Notes: generated by a model from the letters alone, not told the origin. Shown: positions 6,182 to 14,399, counted from the stretch's first letter. The stretch: DNA of 16,277 bases from Candidatus Parcubacteria bacterium (GCA_014378965.1 JACMMR010000032.1:1-16277), one strand, 5' to 3'. Numbers and translations are program-made.

Positions 6182-6410
6182 GGCTTTAGCAAGAGTCGTT
6201 TGTTTCGTTCCTTCCGCCGAGAGGTCCTCAGAAAATTATTTTCTTGCGGGTCGGCCCATACACTCAACTCACGAAACAACCACTCCTCTTAAAGCCCCCG
6301 AACGAACTGAGCCTTAGCAAAAAACTAAGGTGGGTGTTCTAAGATTCAAACCAAAGTTTAAATCTACGCGAACTCCCTGAAAGAGATATCTAAGTCAGTT
6401 ATTCGGAGAC
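6182..6410 (-). ncRNA. Strongly folded RNA between rpoC and the membrane-protein gene
   Basis: Read on the minus strand from the predicted start at 6410, two domains appear. Domain 1 is closed by a 20-bp long-range helix: GUCUCCGAA (6402-6410) with UUCGGGGGC (6294-6302), AACUGA (6395-6400) with UCAGUU (6305-6310), and CUUAG (6390-6394) with CUAAG (6313-6317), broken only by small bulges. Inside is a 9-bp hairpin (6343-6364, loop UUUG). Domain 2 is a long helix joining GGCUUU (6291-6296) to AAAGCC (6182-6187), then AGAGGAGU to ACUCUU, then UUGUUUCGU (6271-6279) to ACGAAACAA (6200-6208). It is capped by GCCGA/UCGGC and AGAAAA/UUUUCU. No terminator follows and the AUG of the next gene touches the end. 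It is either a long regulatory leader or a non-coding RNA processed from that transcript. Hallmarks of tmRNA, RNase P RNA and SRP RNA were sought and not found. Confidence 0.6.
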
Positions 6411-6416
6411 AATATT

Positions 6417-6425
6417 ATTATATCA
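6417..6425 (-). promoter_or_regulatory. Extended -10 promoter after rpoC
   Basis: TGATATAAT on the minus strand, a perfect -10 hexamer with a TGn extension, 20 bases past the rpoC stop codon. The predicted start at about 6410 is exactly the first paired base of the long-range helix downstream. No -35 is recognisable. Confidence 0.65.
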
Positions 6426-6444
6426 AATTTTTAACACTCGTGGA

Positions 6445-9400
6445 CTAGACAATTTTTCTTTTTATATTGTACACTTCAGCTTCCTCTCCCTCGACTTCAT
6501 AGTTTTTACTTATTTCTGTCTGAAGATTCAATATATCTTGATATTTCTTACTTCCTTCAAAACCTGTACCTGCAGGTATCAATCTACCAATCAAAGTATT
6601 TTCCATGATTCCATAAAGTGGGTCATGTTGCCCTTTGAGTGAAGCATTTACCAAGATACGGTTTGTATTTTGGAATGAAGCAGCAGTAAGAAATGATTGG
6701 CGGTTCAAAGAACCTTCCATAGTACCCATGATTGCTGTTTTTCCTTTGGCCGGCATTGTATTATTCTCTTCAGCTTTTGCATTTGTTCTCACGAACTCGA
6801 ATGTTTCCACAACATCTCCCATTGAAAGTTCTGTATCTCCCTTATCTGTGATAATCACACGATTAAACATTTCACGAACGATAATCTCGATATGTTTACG
6901 TCCAACATTCACACCTTGCAATTCGTAAATCTTTTTAACTTCACCAATAATGTAGGCTTGCGCTACATCTTTTCCTGCATATTCATATACTTCGTTTACA
7001 TCAGCTGATCCATCAGTCATGATTTGACCTTTTGTTACATGTTGTCCAACTTTTACTTGAACCACACGTATTGGGTGAACAGAAAATTCCAATTCACTTC
7101 CTGTTTTCTTTGAGGCTTTAAGTGGTACATCAGGAAGTATTCTGATAACTTTTTCATTGTTCTTTTCAATTACAGCAGTTACAACACCATCATGAGATGC
7201 AATAGCAGCTGGATTTTTTGGAGTTCTATTTTCAAATAATTCCTCAACTCTTGGTAGACCAGCAGTAATATCTCCTCCTGACACTGCCACACCTCCGGCG
7301 TGGAATGTACGCATCGTCAACTGTGTTCCAGGTTCACCGATTGCTTGTGCAGCAACAGTTCCAACTGACTCTCCAAGATCTGTTAAGTCACCTGTTGAAA
7401 GATCGGCACCATAACATTTTGCACATACACCTCTATCTGTTTTACATGTTAACGGTGAGCGAACATGTAGTGCATCTAAGTCTGTTTTTTCTATTACTTT
7501 TGAATTATCTTTTGATATCAAATGACCTTTTTTAAACAAAACTTCACCATTAGCATCAAGAATATCAGCAGCCAAAATTCTTCCAAAAATATTTTTACTA
7601 AATGATGTTTCAATACCAGAAGCTGTTTTCTTAGTTATCACAATTGAATCATGTGTCTTGCAATCTTGTTCAGTGATGATAACAGATTGAGCAAGGATAA
7701 AAAGTTTACGAGTTAAGTATCCAGCTTTCGCAGTGTTCAAAGCTGTATCAGTCATACCTTTACGAGCACCATGAGTTGAAATAAAATATTCGATCGGGGT
7801 TAAACCTTCGATAAATGAAGACTTGATTGGAAGTTCAATAGTTGTTCCTTGTGCTGTCGCAATCAAACCTTTGATACCAACCATTTGGTTGATGTTACCA
7901 ACAGATCCTCGAGCACCTGATGACACCATGTCATTTACAGGACCATTCTCAGCCAATGTTGCAGGAATCATTTTCTCGATTTGAGATTGAACCGCTTGCC
8001 ATAGTCTGATAATCTTCACATGCTTTTCTGTTTCTGAAAGCAAACCTTTGTTGTATGCATCATACACTGCATCTGCTGACTCTTGCGCTTCATCAAGTGC
8101 TTTATATTTTGCTTCTGGAATTTGAATATCTGAAATAGACCATGTAATACCAGATTGGGTTGCGAATGAAAATCCGAATTTCTTAATAGAGTCAATAATC
8201 GGTGCAACTTCATTTCTACCTTCGCGAATAATAAGTTCATCAATAAGGGCATTCATAACGTTTTTGTTTATTTCACGGTTAATAAATGAAATATTTTCTG
8301 GTAACAATTGGTTGAACAATATTCTTCCAACAGTTGTGTCAAATAATTTACCGGCATATTCACCAAACTTTTTATCCTCTGGTGCCAACACTTTGATTGG
8401 TGCACGATGTGAAATGATACCGTTATTTAATGCAATAATAGCAGCTTCTGGTGATTCAAAATATTTATCAGCACCTAACTCACTAGAAACTAGTTTTGTT
8501 ACCCAGTATGAACCAACAACAATATCAAGCATCTTATCTGTGATAGTTGCATCACCTGATCCTGGCTTCAAGATATTTTTATCTGAGGCCATGATGTTAT
8601 GTGCTTCGTATTGTGCTTCTTCTGATAATGGAATATGAACTGACATCGTATCTCCATCAAAATCGGCGTTAAACGGTGAACATACAAGTGGATGAAGCTG
8701 GATCGCATTTCCTTCTATAAGAATAGGTTGAAATGCTTGTACTGAAAGCCTGTGAAGTGTAGGAGCACGGTTTAACAATACATATTTATCTTTAATAATA
8801 TCTTCTAGTATTGACCACACAACTTCATCTCTATCTTCAATCATTCTGTTTGCTCCTTTGATACTGAACGCAAGTTCTTTACCTAGAATTTGTGAAATAA
8901 CAAATGGTTTAAATAATTCAAGTGCCATGTGTTTTGGAAGTCCACATTGGTTTAACTTAAGGTCTGGCCCTACGACGATAACAGAACGTCCAGAATAGTC
9001 CACACGTTTACCAAGTAAGTTTTGACGGAAAATACCTCTCTTACCTTTTAAGTTATCAGCAATAGATTTGAGTGATCTTTTTTGTCCTGGGTTTATTCCT
9101 GAAAATGCTGGACCGTTACCTTTCATTGAGTTATCCAAAAGAGCATCAACAGCTTCTTGAAGAATTCTTTTTTCATTTCGCAAAATCACATCTGGTGCTT
9201 TGATATCATACAATTTTTTAAGACGATTATTTCGGTTAATAACTCTTCTATATAGATCGTTGATATCTGATGTCGCTTGACGACCTCCGTCTAGAGCAAC
9301 CATAGGTCGAAGTGCCGCAGGAATAACAGGGAGTGCTTTAATAAAAGTCCACTCAGGGCGTACACCTGATTTTTTCATCGCATTAATAAATCCCAATCTT

Positions 9401-10173
9401 CTGATAATTTTTTCTCTTTCTACTGATGTAGCTTTTTCAAGATCTATTGTAAGTTTTTTGTATAAATCATTTATATTTAATCCTTTTAAGATATTGTAAA
9501 TTGCTTCACCACCGATAGATGCTTCAAAAGCAGAACCGAATTTATATGAGAATTTATGATATTGATTTTCATCCAATACTTTTCCAATATTGATCATATC
9601 AATATCTGCTTTTGTAGAAGCCATCAAATCACGAAGTGCATCTTTAGTTTTTTCATCAACAATGTTTTTCATTTTTGATTTAAACTCATCGTCAAGTTCT
9701 TTATGTAATCTGGTTTTTTCTTTTTCGTCAATCTTAGTAATAAGATATCCTGCAAAGTAGATAACTTTTTCAACTTCTCCTGCCGGCATGCCCATAATAG
9801 TAGCAATACGTGAGGGCATGTTTTTCAAGTACCAAATATGAGACACAGGTACACATAGTTCGATGTGACCCATTCTCTCACGACGAACGATTGATTTTAC
9901 AATTTCAACTCCACACTTTTCACATACAATTCCTTTATATCTGATTCCTTTATATTTTCCGCAGTAACATTCATAGTCTTTTTCAGGACCGAATATTTTT
10001 TCACAGAACAAACCATCTCGTTCAGAGCGAGCTGTTCTGTAGTTAAGAGTTTCTGGTTTTTTAACCTCTCCTCTTGACCATTGTCTGATTTTTTCAGGTG
10101 ATGCTAATTTGATTGAAACTGAATCAATATCATCAACTGAAGTTTTTGTATTTATTTTTCTGTCTTTAAACAT
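6445..10173 (-). CDS. rpoC: RNA polymerase subunit beta' (1242 aa)
   Basis: Catalytic large subunit of RNA polymerase, forming the clamp and part of the active centre. The N-terminal zinc site is C69, C71, C84 and C87 (ECYCGKYKG and CEKCGVEI). The absolutely conserved magnesium-binding motif NADFDGD is at 502-508. The second zinc site near the C-terminal third is shown by SPLTCKTDRGVCAKCYG, preceded by TEQDC. The bridge/trigger region is intact (GARKGMTDTALNTAKAGYLT). At 1242 aa it lacks the large lineage insertions seen in some phyla. It follows rpoB after 60 bases without a terminator, so the two are one operon. The sequence before the ATG at 10173 is A/T-rich with no Shine-Dalgarno. The stop codon is TAG. 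No terminator is seen behind it before the next promoter. Confidence 0.99.
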   Translation of the reverse strand: MFKDRKINTKTSVDDIDSVSIKLASPEKIRQWSRGEVKKPETLNYRTARSERDGLFCEKIFGPEKDYECYCGKYKGIRYKGIVCEKCGVEIVKSIVRRERMGHIELCVPVSHIWYLKNMPSRIATIMGMPAGEVEKVIYFAGYLITKIDEKEKTRLHKELDDEFKSKMKNIVDEKTKDALRDLMASTKADIDMINIGKVLDENQYHKFSYKFGSAFEASIGGEAIYNILKGLNINDLYKKLTIDLEKATSVEREKIIRRLGFINAMKKSGVRPEWTFIKALPVIPAALRPMVALDGGRQATSDINDLYRRVINRNNRLKKLYDIKAPDVILRNEKRILQEAVDALLDNSMKGNGPAFSGINPGQKRSLKSIADNLKGKRGIFRQNLLGKRVDYSGRSVIVVGPDLKLNQCGLPKHMALELFKPFVISQILGKELAFSIKGANRMIEDRDEVVWSILEDIIKDKYVLLNRAPTLHRLSVQAFQPILIEGNAIQLHPLVCSPFNADFDGDTMSVHIPLSEEAQYEAHNIMASDKNILKPGSGDATITDKMLDIVVGSYWVTKLVSSELGADKYFESPEAAIIALNNGIISHRAPIKVLAPEDKKFGEYAGKLFDTTVGRILFNQLLPENISFINREINKNVMNALIDELIIREGRNEVAPIIDSIKKFGFSFATQSGITWSISDIQIPEAKYKALDEAQESADAVYDAYNKGLLSETEKHVKIIRLWQAVQSQIEKMIPATLAENGPVNDMVSSGARGSVGNINQMVGIKGLIATAQGTTIELPIKSSFIEGLTPIEYFISTHGARKGMTDTALNTAKAGYLTRKLFILAQSVIITEQDCKTHDSIVITKKTASGIETSFSKNIFGRILAADILDANGEVLFKKGHLISKDNSKVIEKTDLDALHVRSPLTCKTDRGVCAKCYGADLSTGDLTDLGESVGTVAAQAIGEPGTQLTMRTFHAGGVAVSGGDITAGLPRVEELFENRTPKNPAAIASHDGVVTAVIEKNNEKVIRILPDVPLKASKKTGSELEFSVHPIRVVQVKVGQHVTKGQIMTDGSADVNEVYEYAGKDVAQAYIIGEVKKIYELQGVNVGRKHIEIIVREMFNRVIITDKGDTELSMGDVVETFEFVRTNAKAEENNTMPAKGKTAIMGTMEGSLNRQSFLTAASFQNTNRILVNASLKGQHDPLYGIMENTLIGRLIPAGTGFEGSKKYQDILNLQTEISKNYEVEGEEAEVYNIKRKIV

Positions 10174-10233
10174 ATTTTTATTTATTTGCGTTATTTGTTA
10201 TTAGAATTTATTATTTTAATTTTCAATACATTT

Positions 10234-13200
10234 TTATTCTTCAGTTGCTACAGCTTCTTCTACTTCGCTGACACTTTCTTCGTCGTCTGCATCTAATCCG
10301 TATTCCTCGTCCATTTGTGCTCTGTTTTCTGTATGATCTCCAACGTGTCCCACGTCAAGTCCCACGTCAAGTTCCTTACCTTGATCATTATCAAATCCAA
10401 CATCAATACATAGACCGCGTAGGTTTGATAGAAGCACATTAAATGAGGCAGGAGTATTAGGATCAGAAATTCTTTCACCTTTAACAATTGCGTCATATGT
10501 TGCAGATCTACCCAAAATATCATCCGATTTGATAGTTAACATTTCGCGTAATGTATACGATGCTCCATAACCAGCAAGTGCCCACACTTCCATTTCTCCA
10601 AATCTTTGTCCTCCTCCTTGAGCTTTACCACCAAGAGGTTGTTGAGTGATAAGTGAATATGGTCCTGTTGAACGTGCATGGATCTTATCCTCAACCATGT
10701 GGTGGAGTTTAAGCATATACATATATCCAACTGCCACATCTTGTTTGAACATTTCTCCTGTTCGTCCGTCAAATAATTTCATTTTTCCTGATCGATCATA
10801 TCCAGCAGTTACCAACTCATCTTGTACTTCTTCAGCTGTAGGTCCCATAAAAGCAGGAACAATCGCTTGGTAGCCAAGTTTTGAAGCTGCCAATCCTAAG
10901 TGCAGCTCGAGTATTTGACCCAAGTTCATACGTGATGGAACACCTAGCGGTGTAAGAATCATATCTACTGGTGTACCGTCAGCCATGTATGGCATATCTT
11001 CAAATGGTAATACTTTTGAAATAACACCTTTGTTTCCATGACGTCCTGCAAGCTTGTCTCCAACGGAGATGTTTCTTAGAAGTGCAACTTCAACATAGAT
11101 TCTTTTTAGAATTCCAGATTCTAGTTTATCCCCTCTTTCTCTTGAGAAGATTTTAATACCTATAACTCTTCCTCTTTTACCATTTTCGAGTCTCTTAGAT
11201 GTATCTTTCACATCACGTGCACGATCTCCGAAAATTGATCTAAGCAATCTCTCTTCAGGTGTAAGTTGAGTTTCTGTTTTTGGGGTAATCTTTCCAACCA
11301 AAATATCTCCAGGTCGAACTTCTGCACCGATTCGGATAATACCTTCGGCATCAAGATCTTTAAGCTTTCCTTCTGATACGTTTGGAATATCATGTGTAGT
11401 AACTTCAGGTCCTATCTTTGTATCACGAACGTTGATCACAAATTCTTCAATGTGAATAGAAGTAAACTTTGATTTCTTAACTAAGTTTTCTGAGATAATA
11501 ATAGCATCTTCATAGTTTGATCCAGACCAAGTAAGGAATGCAATCAAAATATTTTGTCCAAGTGCTATTTGTCCTTCAACAGATGTTGAAGTATCAGCAA
11601 GAACATCACCTCTTTTTACTTTTTGTCCAAGAGAAACTGTTGGTCTTTGATGGAATACTGTAAATTGGTTTGTTTTGTTAAATACTGCAAGTCTGTATGT
11701 TGTTTCTCTTTTACCTTTAATAGTGATTGATGCGGCATCAACAGCTGTGATTTCACCATCCTCTGGTGCAATGATAACGCGTCCAGTATCTCTCGCAGCT
11801 GTTTCTTCAATACCTGTGGCAACAAAAGGAGCTTCAGGAACTATACACGGTGTAGCTTGTTTCTGCATACCTGATCCCATGAGTGATCTATTGGCATCGT
11901 TATGGTTCACAAAAGGAATCATAGATGTTGCAATAGAAAATGGTTGTCCTGACGCAATATCAATCAAATCTACATCTTTTTTATCTACAATGGTCGGATC
12001 ACCTTTTAGACGAACTTCAACCATCTCGTCTGCAATCTGTCCATCTTTATCATAGTTAATGGCTGCATGAGCGATTTTAAATCCTTCTTCTTGTAATGCA
12101 TCTAGATACACGATTTCTTTTGTAATTTTTCCTTTAACAACTTTAGCGTATGGAGTTTCGATCATTCCAAAGTTGTTTACACGAGCATAGGCGGCCAAGT
12201 GAAGCACCAAACCAATGTTGGCACCTTCTGGTGTATGGATAGGACACACACGACCGTAGTGAGATGAGTGAACATCACGAACTTCAACTCCAGCTCTGTC
12301 GGACGAAAGACCTCCTTGACCTAAAGCAGTAAGGATTCGTAAGTGTTCCAATTCTGAAAGAACATTCTCTTGGTTCATAAATTGTGACAATGGGTTTGTA
12401 GAGAAATATTCTTTGATTCTCGCTTGTAACGGACGTGGAGAAATCAACTGCATCGGCTGTGACACATCTGACTCAATAGTCGACATTCTATTTTGAACGT
12501 TTTTCTTAATCTGTAAAAGCCCTAGTCTTACTTTTTGTTGTAATTGCTCACCAACAAAACGAACTCGACGTGAACCTAAGTGATCAACATCATCAGCCTC
12601 TGACTCTGGGATAGATGTCATAATACAAATGTTTGATATAAGTGTTATAAAATCATCAAGATTTAGAGTATTTCTAGCCAACTCTTTTTCTTCCATACTT
12701 TTATTAAAGCGTGAGTTAAAACGAAAACGTCCAACTCTGGAGAAGTCATATCGCTCTGATTTAAACATGTTTTCTACAAAATCTTTCGCATTTTGTACTG
12801 TTGCAAGCTCTCCATCTCTCATTTTCTTATAAATCTCGACAACAGCTTCTTCCAAAGTTTTAGTATGATCTTTTAAGATAGTGTGTTCAATATGTGCCTT
12901 GATAGTTGGATCTTCTCCAAACAATTCTTTGATATCAGAATCACTTCCCGCTCCGAGTGCACGAAGTAGGGTTGTTGCTGGGAATTTTCTCTTCTTGTCA
13001 ATCTTAACATATATAGAACCATCTGGATCAGTTTCCATTTCTATCCATGATCCTCTTGCAGGAATAATTTTTGCTCCAATATAGTTTTTACCCTTGTGTT
13101 CATTAGATGTGAAAAACGCACCAAAACTTCTTGCAAGTTGTGGAACGATACATCGCTCAATACCGTTAATGATAAAAGTACCGTGCTCCGTCATCATCGG

Positions 13201-13524
13201 CACGTCTGACATAAATATTTCTTGTTCTTTCTCTGTACCAGTAATATGGTTTACCAGTTTAATAGTAGCTTTGATAGTAGCCTCATAGTTAACTTTGTTT
13301 TCTTTGGCATAAAATTCATCGTATTTAGGACGATCAAGTCTGATACCTTCAAAACGAAATTCAAATTTTTTCTCTGTATAATCTTTTGTTAGAGAAAATT
13401 CACTGAACACCTCATTTAAACCTTTTTCTAGAAACCATTTATAAGAATTAATTTGTCCTTCTACCAAGTTAGGCAGAGGAACTAAAGATTCACGAAAACG
13501 TGAAAAATGTTTTTTTGTTAACAT
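10234..13524 (-). CDS. rpoB: RNA polymerase subunit beta (1096 aa)
   Basis: Second largest catalytic subunit of RNA polymerase. Recognisable blocks, in order, are the N-terminal KWFLEKGLNEVFSEF, the fork and rifampicin region (LSQFMNQENVLSELEHLR, from 379), GRVCPIHTPEGANIGL, NILIAFLTWSGSNYEDAIII, GDKLAGRHGNKGVISKVLP, and the C-terminal QQPLGGKAQGGGQRFGEMEV that packs against beta'. The last 30 or so residues form an acidic tail (DEEYGLDADDEESVSEVEEA). At about 1100 aa it lacks the large insertions of the E. coli protein (1342 aa). Several positions of the rifampicin pocket differ from E. coli. Transcription starts from an extended -10 promoter about 80 bases upstream. The ATG at 13524 is preceded by A/T-rich sequence and no Shine-Dalgarno. 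Confidence 0.99.
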   Translation of the reverse strand: MLTKKHFSRFRESLVPLPNLVEGQINSYKWFLEKGLNEVFSEFSLTKDYTEKKFEFRFEGIRLDRPKYDEFYAKENKVNYEATIKATIKLVNHITGTEKEQEIFMSDVPMMTEHGTFIINGIERCIVPQLARSFGAFFTSNEHKGKNYIGAKIIPARGSWIEMETDPDGSIYVKIDKKRKFPATTLLRALGAGSDSDIKELFGEDPTIKAHIEHTILKDHTKTLEEAVVEIYKKMRDGELATVQNAKDFVENMFKSERYDFSRVGRFRFNSRFNKSMEEKELARNTLNLDDFITLISNICIMTSIPESEADDVDHLGSRRVRFVGEQLQQKVRLGLLQIKKNVQNRMSTIESDVSQPMQLISPRPLQARIKEYFSTNPLSQFMNQENVLSELEHLRILTALGQGGLSSDRAGVEVRDVHSSHYGRVCPIHTPEGANIGLVLHLAAYARVNNFGMIETPYAKVVKGKITKEIVYLDALQEEGFKIAHAAINYDKDGQIADEMVEVRLKGDPTIVDKKDVDLIDIASGQPFSIATSMIPFVNHNDANRSLMGSGMQKQATPCIVPEAPFVATGIEETAARDTGRVIIAPEDGEITAVDAASITIKGKRETTYRLAVFNKTNQFTVFHQRPTVSLGQKVKRGDVLADTSTSVEGQIALGQNILIAFLTWSGSNYEDAIIISENLVKKSKFTSIHIEEFVINVRDTKIGPEVTTHDIPNVSEGKLKDLDAEGIIRIGAEVRPGDILVGKITPKTETQLTPEERLLRSIFGDRARDVKDTSKRLENGKRGRVIGIKIFSRERGDKLESGILKRIYVEVALLRNISVGDKLAGRHGNKGVISKVLPFEDMPYMADGTPVDMILTPLGVPSRMNLGQILELHLGLAASKLGYQAIVPAFMGPTAEEVQDELVTAGYDRSGKMKLFDGRTGEMFKQDVAVGYMYMLKLHHMVEDKIHARSTGPYSLITQQPLGGKAQGGGQRFGEMEVWALAGYGASYTLREMLTIKSDDILGRSATYDAIVKGERISDPNTPASFNVLLSNLRGLCIDVGFDNDQGKELDVGLDVGHVGDHTENRAQMDEEYGLDADDEESVSEVEEAVATEE

Positions 13525-13551
13525 TATTGTTGTATTAAATTAGGTAATAAT

Positions 13552-13595
13552 AAAAAAAGCGAAAAAGTCTAGGGGTTACTCAATCGGTTTTACGC
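13552..13595 (-). promoter_or_regulatory. Possible attenuator in the rpoBC leader
   Basis: In the leader RNA, GCGUAAAA (13588-13595) can pair with UUUUUCGC (13559-13566), leaving one mismatch, followed at once by seven U. This is a terminator-like arrangement between the promoter and rpoB. The stem is partly A-U and the loop is long, so it would be a weak terminator. Confidence 0.35.
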
Positions 13596-13602
13596 TGTGG
13601 GT

Positions 13603-13631
13603 ATAGTAGCATATTTTTTGCCTGAGTGCAA
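13603..13631 (-). promoter_or_regulatory. rpoBC promoter, extended -10
   Basis: TTGCAC (13626-13631), 17 bases, TACTAT (13603-13608), with TGC before the -10 (TATGCTACTAT). The leader is about 70-80 bases. Confidence 0.85.
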
Positions 13632-13688
13632 GTTGGATTTTGGTTTAAGTTGTGGTTGAGGTTTGTGTGGGTTGAATAGTACGAAAGG

Positions 13689-13717
13689 TTGACTTTTATA
13701 GTAATATATGCTAATAT
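13689..13717 (+). promoter_or_regulatory. Promoter of the 13742 gene, extended -10
   Basis: TTGACT (13689-13694), 17 bases, TAATAT (13712-13717), again with TGC (TATGCTAATAT). It is divergent from the rpoBC promoter 58 bases away. The leader to the ATG at 13742 is about 18 bases with no Shine-Dalgarno. Confidence 0.82.
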
Positions 13718-13741
13718 ATAGACAGTACCTTAACCAAAAAC

Positions 13742-14131
13742 ATGAATATGCAACTAAGAATTCCAGTCCACATGCTTTGCGATCGCAATCCACAAGATTC
13801 TCGAATCTCCAAAGAAGAGATGCTTGAAAAACTTGGATGCACCGGCAAAGACCTTTCCCTCGGAGGCGTAGGAGAGCATCCAGAACCGAGCACCAAGTTC
13901 TTCATCTACCATGAAAAGACTGACGCTATCGGATGGATGCATCACAAGTTTCGCCTTGTCGAAGTCGACGGCTTCAAGGAGACAATCATCGACGAGGGAA
14001 AAGCTGACGGGTTTGCCCACAACTTCTCTCCCGAGCGTCCCTACTCGAAATTTCACCTCGTCGGGAAAAAACTTGGCACATTCAACGCCTATATCCCCTT
14101 AGTAAGCGAACTTACAGAGTGGGGTTCCTAA
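13742..14131 (+). CDS. Hypothetical protein in a higher-G+C cassette (129 aa)
   Basis: No family recognised. The protein is soluble with no signal peptide. It has a short N-terminal strand (MQLRIPVHML), a helix (SRISKEEMLEKLG), then a region that looks beta-rich (STKFFIYHEKTDAIGWMHHK and FRLVEVDGF). Two Cys are present, too few and too far apart for a clear metal site. Base composition is 52% G+C over 13921-13980 (31 of 60), almost double that of neighbouring rpoB. The gene stands alone between its own strong promoter and a strong terminator, the same arrangement as the other two higher-G+C units in the window. It is divergent from rpoBC. An overlapping open frame on the other strand (13754-14056) is a by-product of the base composition. 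Confidence 0.82.
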   Translation: MNMQLRIPVHMLCDRNPQDSRISKEEMLEKLGCTGKDLSLGGVGEHPEPSTKFFIYHEKTDAIGWMHHKFRLVEVDGFKETIIDEGKADGFAHNFSPERPYSKFHLVGKKLGTFNAYIPLVSELTEWGS

Positions 14132-14152
14132 ATGCTCGTTTATGAGCAAATC

Positions 14153-14192
14153 ATTGCCAGACCCCTACCCGGTGTCTGGCAATTTTCATTTA
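14153..14192 (+). terminator. Terminator of the 13742 gene
   Basis: ATTGCCAGAC pairs perfectly with GTCTGGCAAT over 10 bases, with the tail TTTTCATTTA. A smaller hairpin (TGCTC/GAGCA, 14133-14148) precedes it. The identical 10-base tail ends both small RNA copies that follow. Confidence 0.9.
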
Positions 14193-14199
14193 CAAGCAC

Positions 14200-14228
14200 T
14201 TGAATTTATCAAATGTACATTATATAAT
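14200..14228 (+). promoter_or_regulatory. Promoter of small RNA copy 1
   Basis: TTGAAT (14200-14205), 17 bases, perfect TATAAT (14223-14228). The predicted start is near 14235. No plus-strand gene follows. Confidence 0.78.
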
Positions 14229-14234
14229 CATAAC

Positions 14235-14291
14235 CAACAAGACGAATTAGGATCCGAAAGGTGCAAGTGCCTTAGGAGCCTTTTTCATTTA
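14235..14291 (+). ncRNA. Small structured RNA, copy 1
   Basis: A transcript of about 55 nt starting at the 14200 promoter. The repeated element (14242-14291) begins ACGAATTAGG and has a short hairpin AAGGT-GCAAGT-GCCTT. It continues TTAGG and ends in a T-rich tail (TTTTTCATTTA). GGATCC before the hairpin can pair imperfectly with GGAGCC after it, making a terminator-like stem. A further perfect hairpin (CCTTTTT/AAAAAGG, 14279-14297) overlaps the end. No peptide-coding potential was judged credible. The second copy shows a compensatory change in the hairpin, which argues that the RNA fold is selected. Confidence 0.65.
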
Positions 14292-14297
14292 AAAAGG

Positions 14298-14325
14298 TTG
14301 CATTCCTTATCCCTTTTGCTATAAT
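14298..14325 (+). promoter_or_regulatory. Promoter of small RNA copy 2
   Basis: TTGCAT (14298-14303), 16 bases, TATAAT (14320-14325), with TGC directly before the -10. The predicted start is near 14332. Confidence 0.8.
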
Positions 14326-14331
14326 ACATAC

Positions 14332-14387
14332 ATCAATACGAATTAGGGCCCGAAGCGTGTAAGTGCGTTAGGTACATTTTTCATTTA
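14332..14387 (+). ncRNA. Small structured RNA, copy 2
   Basis: The element at 14338-14387 matches copy 1 at 41 of 50 positions without gaps. Identical blocks are ACGAATTAGG, CCGAA, AAGTGC, TTAGG and TTTTTCATTTA. The hairpin becomes AGCGT/GCGTT, where a G-C pair of copy 1 is replaced by C-G and an A-U by G-U. Differences are otherwise in the flanks of the hairpin. Unlike copy 1, the outer terminator-like stem is not kept, so the outer fold is uncertain. Beyond it lies the convergent NYN gene. Confidence 0.65.
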
Positions 14388-14399
14388 TAGGCTTACATA

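Noticed and set aside
6182..6410. tmRNA, RNase P RNA or SRP RNA gene
   Set aside because: I looked for a T arm with CCA end and tag frame, the RNase P P4 sequences, and the SRP GGAA-loop motif on both strands and did not find them.
1238..14262. Shared 12-mer GATCCGAAAGGT between the 1224 hairpin loop (minus strand) and small RNA copy 1
   Set aside because: Several shared 12-mers are expected by chance in a window of this size, and the surrounding sequences do not match.
14142..14324. 60-aa plus-strand open frame
   Set aside because: It runs through a terminator, a promoter and the first small RNA, and has no credible protein features.
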